NCBI GenBank assembly: GCA_018889975.1 | Contig: CP076546.1 | Span: 2,108,001-2,172,000 of the forward strand | Reading direction: 5' to 3' | DNA length: 64,000 nucleotides | Origin: Bacillus sp. NP157 | GTDB taxonomy: Bacteria; Pseudomonadota; Gammaproteobacteria; Xanthomonadales; Rhodanobacteraceae | Shown: piece by piece, positions 58,151 to 64,000 of the stretch | How positions within the stretch are numbered: position 1 is the stretch's first letter | Layout of the letters: every line of letters begins with the position of its first letter | Notes under the pieces: model-generated | Databases searched by the model: none | Told to the model about the DNA's origin: nothing | The model's input: only the letters and a program-made list of their open reading frames with translations | Translations under genes and position numbers: made by a program

Positions 58151-58461
58151 GATGCTGCGTACCTCCGCGCCTCACTGGGCGCATCAGTGACCGTCGGCGG
58201 GGACGAGCGGTCCGGCTAGGGGCGCCGGAGCTTTTTTCGAATCGATCCAAACGGACCGATCCGTGCGGACGCGCAAGGCGCGCCAACGACTCCGGAGATC
58301 CACAATCTCACGTTGGGGAACCGATCTATTGTACCAGTGCGTGCAGGTATGCCGACAAGTCTTAATAGACGAAAAACGCACTTACTCGTGCATTCGGCAG
58401 CTTTCAGGGCACCAGCGCGGAATCTCGCAATTCCAAATAGGAATAATTCGTATTAACCGAA
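58151..58461. other. Gap between nuoA and pilZ
   Basis: No gene or tRNA is supported here, unlike some relatives where secG and a tRNA precede nuoA. On the minus strand TACAAT (58328-58333) with TTGTCG 19 bp upstream (58353-58358) is a possible nuo promoter, leaving a leader of about 170 nt. The part near 58380-58461 is AT-rich. Confidence 0.5.
58212..58237 (+). terminator. Plus-strand hairpin with T-tract, antisense to the nuo leader
   Basis: CCGGC (58212-58216) and GCCGG (58224-58228) are followed by AGCTTTTTT. No annotated plus-strand gene lies upstream, so it may end antisense transcription or be coincidental. Confidence 0.4.
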
Positions 58462-58821
58462 TTACATCGTCTGCGTCGGACGCTCGGAGTTGAGGGTGCC
58501 TGCGAGGAGTGCCTCGATGCGCTGGCGGGCGCCTTCGCTTTCCGGGGACTCGTTGAACTGGATGCCCACGCCCGCAGTGCGGTTGCCCTGCGCGCCGACC
58601 GGGGTGATCCAGACCACCTTGCCCGCCACCGACAACCGCTCGTTGTCGTCGATGAGGGTAACCAGCAAGGCCACCTCGTCGCCAAGGTTGTAGCGCTGGG
58701 CGGTCGGCGCAAACAGGCCGCCGGTTTTCAGGAACGGCATGTACGAGATGTACAGGGAATTCACGTCCTTGATCTTCAGCGACAGGATGCCCTGGCGCGG
58801 CGACTGGGTGGAAGCATTCAT
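58462..58821 (-). CDS. pilZ: PilZ-domain protein (type IV pilus assembly PilZ)
   Basis: A 119-residue PilZ protein. The family part YMPFLKTGGLFAPT, LVTLIDDNERLSVAGKVVWITPVG and NRTAGVGIQF is clear. The RxxxR/DxSxxG cyclic di-GMP-binding motifs are not seen, in line with the Xanthomonas-type PilZ that binds FimX and PilB rather than the nucleotide. It is the last gene of the pabB-pilZ set. Confidence 0.92.
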   Translation of the reverse strand: MNASTQSPRQGILSLKIKDVNSLYISYMPFLKTGGLFAPTAQRYNLGDEVALLVTLIDDNERLSVAGKVVWITPVGAQGNRTAGVGIQFNESPESEGARQRIEALLAGTLNSERPTQTM

Positions 58822-58858
58822 GGAGGCGGTGGATTCCCTAGGTTGACGGCCATCCTAG

Positions 58859-59821
58859 CTAGGCCACCGGGCGCGCCACAAGCCCGGCGGGCTCGGGATC
58901 CTGGCAAACCCAGCCGTAGCGATCGTAGATCCACGGCGTGGAGAGGTCGGCAGTGAGCTTGACGAAGCACGGACCGGGCACGGGGCGCAGGGCCAGCAGC
59001 CAGTCGTCGCCCTCCCGCTCCAGTGGCGCGTCGGCCCAGCGCCAGTGGCGAGCGCCCTGCCCGTCCGCCAACAGCACCCGCAGGCGGGTGCGGGCACAGG
59101 CACCGGGCCGCCATGGCAGCCGCAGCATGTCGCCAGCCTCGGACGACGGCGGCCGGTCGAACCGCTCCGGACGTGCCGCGACGCCAAGCATACGCTTGCG
59201 GCTGAGGAACATCTGAGTGGCATGCTCGAGGACCGCCTCTATCTTGGTGGCCTGGCGGCCCGGGTCAAGGTCGGGGACGAGCAGGTCCTCGGGCGCGCTG
59301 GCCTCGGTGCCGTGCACCATATAAGTGAGTACGTCGGCCGTGGCGCCCTCGGCGGCCAGGGCAAGGCGGGCCAGCACGTGCGCCGCGCCATGGTCCGGAT
59401 GGCTGTCGCCCAGGTCGGGAATGACCACCAGGGTGGGCCGCACGCAGGCCAGCACGGCGCGGATCGCCCCGACCGCCGCCGGATGGCGATGGCGCAACTC
59501 GTCGGTGACCTGCATGTCATGCCAGCCCAGTGCGTGCAGCCGCTCGGGGCCGACGCCCAGCCGGGCCAGCGCCGCGGCCACTTCCCTGCGCCGCCGGGCA
59601 CCCCAGCGCGCGCGATCGCGCGCGCCGATGACGATCCGCCGCTCCATGAAACGCTGTGGCCACGGATTGTCGTCGCCGTCGGTGAGCAGGAGCACGTCCA
59701 CGCTGCCGCCGAGCGCGAGGCAGCGCTGGATCAGCATCCCGGCGGCAAGCGATTCGTCGTCCGGGTGCGGCGCGACCACGAGGAGCCGGGTGGTGCCGTC
59801 GATGACGGGGGCGTGGGGCAC
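58859..59821 (-). CDS. PIG-L family deacetylase-like protein
   Basis: A 320-residue LmbE/PIG-L hydrolase. The zinc motif is PHPDDE (residues 18-23) and the second His in SHPDHGAAH. Members remove acetyl groups from N-acetylglucosaminyl-type sugars or thiol cofactors; the substrate here is unknown. The start is GTG at 59821. It is inserted between holB and pilZ, which are directly adjacent in many relatives. Confidence 0.9.
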   Translation of the reverse strand: MPHAPVIDGTTRLLVVAPHPDDESLAAGMLIQRCLALGGSVDVLLLTDGDDNPWPQRFMERRIVIGARDRARWGARRRREVAAALARLGVGPERLHALGWHDMQVTDELRHRHPAAVGAIRAVLACVRPTLVVIPDLGDSHPDHGAAHVLARLALAAEGATADVLTYMVHGTEASAPEDLLVPDLDPGRQATKIEAVLEHATQMFLSRKRMLGVAARPERFDRPPSSEAGDMLRLPWRPGACARTRLRVLLADGQGARHWRWADAPLEREGDDWLLALRPVPGPCFVKLTADLSTPWIYDRYGWVCQDPEPAGLVARPVA

Positions 59822-59879
59822 GGCGTTTCCGAATAAAGCTGTCAGGACCGATTAGGGCGGATGCGCCGATAAGGCAACG

Positions 59880-60815
59880 TCAACGCCAGGCGGCGATCAG
59901 TTCCAGCAAGACGAGGTCGGTGCGCAGCGGGCCACGCAATGCGTCGCGTGCCCGGTTGGCCTTGCCGTACCAGGCGTCCAGCGACTCGTCGTCGAGCTGG
60001 CTCTCCAGCGGCGCCGGCTTGCCCGACGCGCGGGCACGCAGTTCATCGGTGGCCGCCTGTGCGGCGAACCAGACGTAGCGCGCGGGGTCGGTCGCCTGCC
60101 AGCGCTTGACCACTTCCATCGCATCGCCGCGACCCGCCGCCAGCGCCTTCAGGTCGTGGCGCACTTCACTGCGCTGCTTCAGCGTGCCATTGGCCGCCCA
60201 GTCACGAGCCAGCCCGGGGTTACCGCCCGCTGCCTCGAGGGCGGCCGGGCCGTCGGCCACGCCCTGCTCGCGCAGCCAGGCCAGCGACACCTCGTGCGAG
60301 GGCACCAGGAAATCGATGCGCTGGCAGCGGCTGCGGATCGTGGCCGGCAAGCGCGCCGGTTCATCCGCCACCAGCACCAGCAGCGTCGACGGCGTGGGCT
60401 CTTCCAGCGTCTTCAGCAAGGCATTGGCGGCGGCCGCGTTCATCGCGTCGGCCGGGTCGATCGTTGCCACCTGCCAGCCGCCGAACTGGCTGGACATGGC
60501 CAGCCGCTGCGACAGGTCGCGAATCTGGTCGACGACGACTTCGGTGCGGGTGCCACCATCCTTGCGCAGGCCGAACGTGATGCCGACGATGTCCGGGTGA
60601 GTGCCCGCCGCCACCAGCAGGCAGCTGCGGCAGGTGCCGCACGGCATGCCATCGACGGGGCGCTGGCAGAGCAGCCCCTTGACGAAGTCGGCCAGGAATT
60701 CGCGCTTGCCGAGGCCCGCGGGCCCCGCGAGCAGCAGGGCGTGTGGCAGGGCATCGCGCTCGCGCCGGGCCTGCAGCCGGGCCCAGGCCTCGGCGTGCCA
60801 GGGCCGCGCCGTCAC
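59880..60815 (-). CDS. holB: DNA polymerase III subunit delta'
   Basis: A 311-residue clamp-loader subunit. The P-loop-like segment is GPAGLGKREFL, and four cysteines (CQRPVDGMPCGTCRSC) form the zinc site. The start codon is GTG at 60815 and overlaps the tmk stop as GTGA. It lies between tmk and the PIG-L gene. Confidence 0.95.
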   Translation of the reverse strand: MTARPWHAEAWARLQARRERDALPHALLLAGPAGLGKREFLADFVKGLLCQRPVDGMPCGTCRSCLLVAAGTHPDIVGITFGLRKDGGTRTEVVVDQIRDLSQRLAMSSQFGGWQVATIDPADAMNAAAANALLKTLEEPTPSTLLVLVADEPARLPATIRSRCQRIDFLVPSHEVSLAWLREQGVADGPAALEAAGGNPGLARDWAANGTLKQRSEVRHDLKALAAGRGDAMEVVKRWQATDPARYVWFAAQAATDELRARASGKPAPLESQLDDESLDAWYGKANRARDALRGPLRTDLVLLELIAAWR

Positions 60816-61456
60816 GACACCCGCTCCGCGAAGAGCCCGGCGAGGCCAGCGACGGCCTCTGCCAGCACGGCATCCGGCAGCGCGCTCGCATCGAGCACGC
60901 GGAAACGCGCCGGCTCCGCCGCCGCGCGCTCACGATAGGCGGCCCGGATGCGCTCGAAGAAGGCGTCGCTTTCGACCTCGATCCGGTCGGCCTCGCCACG
61001 GCCAGCGGCGCGGGCGCGGCCCTGGCTCACCGGCAGGTCGAGCAGCAGGGTGAGGTCCGGCTTGAGGCCGAGTGCCGCCCAGCGCTCGAGTTCGGCGATC
61101 CGCTCTATCGGCTGGCCACGGCCACCGCCCTGGTAGGCATAGCTGGCGTCGGTGAAGCGGTCGCACAGGACCCAGCGGCCGGCGGCCAGTGCGGGTTCGA
61201 TCACCTGGCGCACCAGTTGGGCACGCGAGGCGAACATCAGCAGCAGTTCGGCTTCGGCGCACAGCGCGTTGTTGGTGGCATCCAGAACCACCCCGCGCAC
61301 GGCCTCGCCCACGTCGGTGCCGCCGGGCTCACGGGTCACCACCAGATCGGCCCCGCGCTCGCGCAGGTGTGCCTCGAGCCCGCGCAGCAGCGTGCTCTTG
61401 CCGGCGCCTTCGCCGCCTTCAAGGGTGATCAACCGTCCGCGCTGGGTCACTGGCAT
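60812..61456 (-). CDS. tmk: Thymidylate kinase
   Basis: A 214-residue kinase that phosphorylates dTMP to dTDP. P-loop GGEGAGKSTLL is near residue 15, the DRY-like motif is DRFTDASYAYQGGGRG and the LID-type segment has RAAGRGEADRIEVE. The start overlaps the mltG end by 10 bp and its stop overlaps holB. The order mltG-tmk-holB is common in gammaproteobacteria. Confidence 0.96.
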   Translation of the reverse strand: MPVTQRGRLITLEGGEGAGKSTLLRGLEAHLRERGADLVVTREPGGTDVGEAVRGVVLDATNNALCAEAELLLMFASRAQLVRQVIEPALAAGRWVLCDRFTDASYAYQGGGRGQPIERIAELERWAALGLKPDLTLLLDLPVSQGRARAAGRGEADRIEVESDAFFERIRAAYRERAAAEPARFRVLDASALPDAVLAEAVAGLAGLFAERVS

Positions 61457-62475
61457 CGCTTCAACTGGTAGCAGGCCACGGCCCGGTTATGGTCTTCGAG
61501 GGTAGCCGAGAACACGTGGCTGCCATCGCCGCGGGCGACGAAGTACAGCTCCTTGCCCTCGGCCGGATGCAGGGCCGCTTCGATCGCCGGGCGCCCCGGG
61601 AGGGCGATCGGCGTGGGCGGCAAGCCGGCACGCGTATACGTATTGTAGGGCGTGTCGGTAGTGAGGTCGCTCTTGTGGATGTTGCCGGCGTAACTGGCGC
61701 CCATGCCGTAGATCACCGTCGGATCGGTCTGCAACAGGATGTGCTGCTGCAGGCGGCGGACGAACACCCCGGCGATGCGCGGACGCTCATCCGCCCTGCC
61801 CGTTTCCTTCTCGACGATGGACGCGAGGATCAGCGCCTCATAGGGACTAGCCAGCGGCAGGTCCTGCGCACGGCCGCTCCAGGCCGCGTCCAGGGTCTTC
61901 GCCATCGCCGCGTAGGCACGCTTGAGGATGCTGCTGTCGGTGTCGCCTTTCACATAGGCGTACGTCTCCGGCAGGAAACGCCCCTCGGGCATCTCGCCAT
62001 CGGCGCCGATGCGCTTCATCAGCGCTGCGTCGTCCGCGTCCGCCGAGTCGTGCCTGAGCGTGTCGACGGCGCCGAGGGCGCGACGCAGGTCGGCGAAGGT
62101 CCAGCCATCGACGATGGTGAAGTTGCGCTGCATGACCTTGCCCGTGGCCATGTCGTTGATCAGGTCGCGCGGCGTCATGCCCTGGCGCAATGCGAATTCA
62201 CCCGCGTGCAGGCGGCCGGAGGCATGCATCTGCAGGGCCAGGGCGCGCCAGTACAACGACGGCGCCTGGGTCGCGCCGCGATCGTGCAGGTCGCGGACGA
62301 TGTCCTTGAACGACGAACCGCGCGCCACGTCGATGCTCTGCCCGGTGGACGACACCGCCAGCGGTGAGCGCGCAAAGCGCGCCCAGTCGAACCAGAGCCA
62401 TCCGCCGGCCGCGATGGCGGCCAGCAAAACCACCAACACGATCGCGCGCCAGGGGGCGACGCCACGCACTTTCAT
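61447..62475 (-). CDS. mltG: Endolytic murein transglycosylase MltG
   Basis: A 342-residue inner-membrane lytic transglycosylase that cuts nascent glycan strands. One membrane helix (about residues 10-27) is followed by the YceG/LysM-like and catalytic regions. The active-site Glu is in ASIVEKETG. It overlaps pabC by ATGA upstream and tmk downstream. Confidence 0.95.
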   Translation of the reverse strand: MKVRGVAPWRAIVLVVLLAAIAAGGWLWFDWARFARSPLAVSSTGQSIDVARGSSFKDIVRDLHDRGATQAPSLYWRALALQMHASGRLHAGEFALRQGMTPRDLINDMATGKVMQRNFTIVDGWTFADLRRALGAVDTLRHDSADADDAALMKRIGADGEMPEGRFLPETYAYVKGDTDSSILKRAYAAMAKTLDAAWSGRAQDLPLASPYEALILASIVEKETGRADERPRIAGVFVRRLQQHILLQTDPTVIYGMGASYAGNIHKSDLTTDTPYNTYTRAGLPPTPIALPGRPAIEAALHPAEGKELYFVARGDGSHVFSATLEDHNRAVACYQLKRCQ

Positions 62476-63308
62476 CGATCACGATCCTTCGGATGGTTCG
62501 GTAAGGGCAGGCCCAGCGCGGACCAGTGCGCCTGTAGCGCGCGGGTCACGGGACCGGGTCGCCACGTGCGGGCCGCGAAGGCCCGGACCGGGAGCATGCC
62601 GCGAACAGCCGACGTGAGGAAGACCTCGTCGGCCTCGCACAGTCGCCCCGGGTTCATCCGGGCCACCTGCACGCCGTGCGTCGCCATGATTTCGGCCCTG
62701 GCGACGCCGGCCACGCCGCAGCGCTCCAGCGGGGGCGTCACCAGCTGGCCATCGAACACGGCGAACAGGTTCGCGGCCGTCGCGCACACGAGGTCGCCGT
62801 CCATGTCGCTGAGCAAGCCTTCGGCATAGGCGTCGTCATTCCATTCCGCACGCGCCAGCACCTGTTCCAGCCGATTCAGGTGCTTGATCCCGGCAAGCGC
62901 AGGCTGCGTTGCAAGCCGAAGCTCGCACAGCCGCACGGCGATGCCATGCGTGGTGGCGTCGGCATCCAGCGCCAGCGGCGAGGCGGAAACGACGAGCGTG
63001 GGGCTCGGCGCGGTCGGCAGCGCATAGCCACGTGCGCCGACGCCACGCGTGAACGTGATCCGCACCACCGCGTCGTCGAGGCCTTCGCACAGGCGCAACA
63101 CCTCGGCATGCACCGCATCGATGGGCGGCACGGGCAGGCGCAGGCGTTCGCACCCTTCGCGCAGGCGGGCCGCATGGCGATGCCACAGCGGCGCCATGCC
63201 GGAGACAACGCGCAGCGTTTCAAACAGGCCATCACCGTAGGTGAATCCGCGGTCGCCGGCTGGCACCTCGCCAGCGTCGCGGAAATCCACGGAAAAGCGC
63301 GTCGTCAT
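62472..63308 (-). CDS. pabC: Aminodeoxychorismate lyase
   Basis: A 278-residue fold-type IV PLP enzyme that turns aminodeoxychorismate into p-aminobenzoate and pyruvate for folate. GDGLFETLRV is at the start, the PLP lysine is in AGIKHLNRLEQVLA, and the EVFLTSAVRG motif comes late. It is directly coupled to pabB through an ATGA overlap. Confidence 0.93.
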   Translation of the reverse strand: MTTRFSVDFRDAGEVPAGDRGFTYGDGLFETLRVVSGMAPLWHRHAARLREGCERLRLPVPPIDAVHAEVLRLCEGLDDAVVRITFTRGVGARGYALPTAPSPTLVVSASPLALDADATTHGIAVRLCELRLATQPALAGIKHLNRLEQVLARAEWNDDAYAEGLLSDMDGDLVCATAANLFAVFDGQLVTPPLERCGVAGVARAEIMATHGVQVARMNPGRLCEADEVFLTSAVRGMLPVRAFAARTWRPGPVTRALQAHWSALGLPLPNHPKDRDR

Positions 63309-64000
63309 GCCGCGCCGAAGATCCGCAGCAAACCGCGCGCCTTGGCCCGCGTCTCGTCCAGCTCCCGGTCCGGGACGGAGTCGGTCACGATGCCCGCACC
63401 GGCGCGCAGCGAGACATCACGCCCTTCAGCCGTCAACGTGCGGATAAGGATGTTGAGGTCCATGTCGCCACTATCGTCGAGGTAACCCAGCGCACCGGTG
63501 TAGGCGCCGCGCGGCTCCTGCTCGATGTCGCCGATGATCTGCATGCAGCGGACTTTCGGGCACCCGGTAATCGTGCCGCCCGGGAAAGTCGCCGCGATGA
63601 CTTCACCCGGCGTCACGCCTTCGCGGGCCCGGCCGCGCACGTTCGAAACGATGTGGTGCACGTGCGCATAGCTCTCCACGACCATCAGCTCGTCGACGCG
63701 CACGCTGCCCGGCACGCAGACGCGGCCGAGGTCGTTGCGCTCGAGATCGATGAGCATCACGTGCTCGGCGCGTTCCTTCGGATGTGTGGCGAGTTCGCGG
63801 ATACGCGCGGCATCGTCGTCACCGGCGACGCGCGGGCGGGTACCCGCGATCGGCCGGGTCTGCAGCACGCCATCGCGCGACTCGACCAGGCGCTCCGGCG
63901 AGGAACTGACGATGGCCCAGCCCGCATGCTGCAGCAGGCCGGCGAACGGTGCGGGATTCGCGCGACGCAGGGCCTGCATCAACGCAGCGGGCGCGGGCGC
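63305..64000 (-). CDS. pabB: Aminodeoxychorismate synthase component I, 3' part
   Basis: The gene runs off the right edge; 231 codons are present including the last. Chorismate-binding motifs are SSSPERLV, TRPIAGTRPR, MLIDLERNDLGRV and FPGGTITGCPK, which mark the PabB/TrpE family. The neighbouring pabC makes PabB the likely identity. The start codon and N-terminal half are outside the window. Confidence 0.92.
   Translation of the reverse strand, partial: APAPAALMQALRRANPAPFAGLLQHAGWAIVSSSPERLVESRDGVLQTRPIAGTRPRVAGDDDAARIRELATHPKERAEHVMLIDLERNDLGRVCVPGSVRVDELMVVESYAHVHHIVSNVRGRAREGVTPGEVIAATFPGGTITGCPKVRCMQIIGDIEQEPRGAYTGALGYLDDSGDMDLNILIRTLTAEGRDVSLRAGAGIVTDSVPDRELDETRAKARGLLRIFGAA

Noticed and set aside
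58151-58461. tRNA-Leu gene or secG before nuoA
   Set aside because: Expected from some relatives, but no T-arm sequence or SecG-like frame is present.

Overview
This 64 kb window reads as the chromosome of a GC-rich gammaproteobacterium of the Xanthomonadales, most likely Rhodanobacteraceae close to Luteibacter or Dyella (an inference from gene order, protein wording and a family of 22-bp REP-like palindromes; no 16S rRNA gene is present). It is mostly core chromosome with small accessory islands.

Layout. 1-3.6 kb: the end of sucB, then lpd, a LOG-type phosphoribohydrolase and an acrylyl-CoA reductase-like enzyme. 3.7-8.1 kb: a PilH-like response regulator, a DnaJ-like co-chaperone, Hsp20, a Prx5 peroxiredoxin and a LysR/DUF4865 pair, separated by REP elements. 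8.1-9.3 kb: a complete IS110-family element inserted into a REP. 9.35-19.2 kb: gyrA, mtnA, class III PHA synthase phaE-phaC, a GH3 glucosidase and a divergent TetR/SDR pair. 19.2-28.6 kb: the transcription/translation block rimP-nusA-infB-rbfA-truB-rpsO-pnp on the minus strand, with a long structured leader. 28.7-43.3 kb: mixed genes including a diguanylate cyclase, higBA, hydrolases, an ATPase, an ArsR/DUF2867 operon, a GlxA-type regulator with an isochorismatase-like partner, a secreted S53 peptidase, AraC and blaR1-blaI-like genes, ending with the initiator tRNA gene. 43.4-58.2 kb: the complete 14-gene complex I operon nuoA-N on the minus strand. 58.4-64 kb: pabB-pabC-mltG-tmk-holB-PIG-L-pilZ, also on the minus strand.

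The most notable object is the IS110 element at about 8123..9270. Its 5' non-coding end folds into two guide loops in the manner of a bridge RNA. Short segments in one loop match the two ends of the element. Segments in the other match the two halves of the interrupted REP target. Removing the element restores a perfect 22-bp REP core. All pairings were read by eye.

REP elements are a second theme. Ten copies of the core occur in or beside intergenic gaps. Two supply the stop codon of the adjacent gene, two inverted pairs enclose short direct or tandem repeats, and one is the IS110 target.
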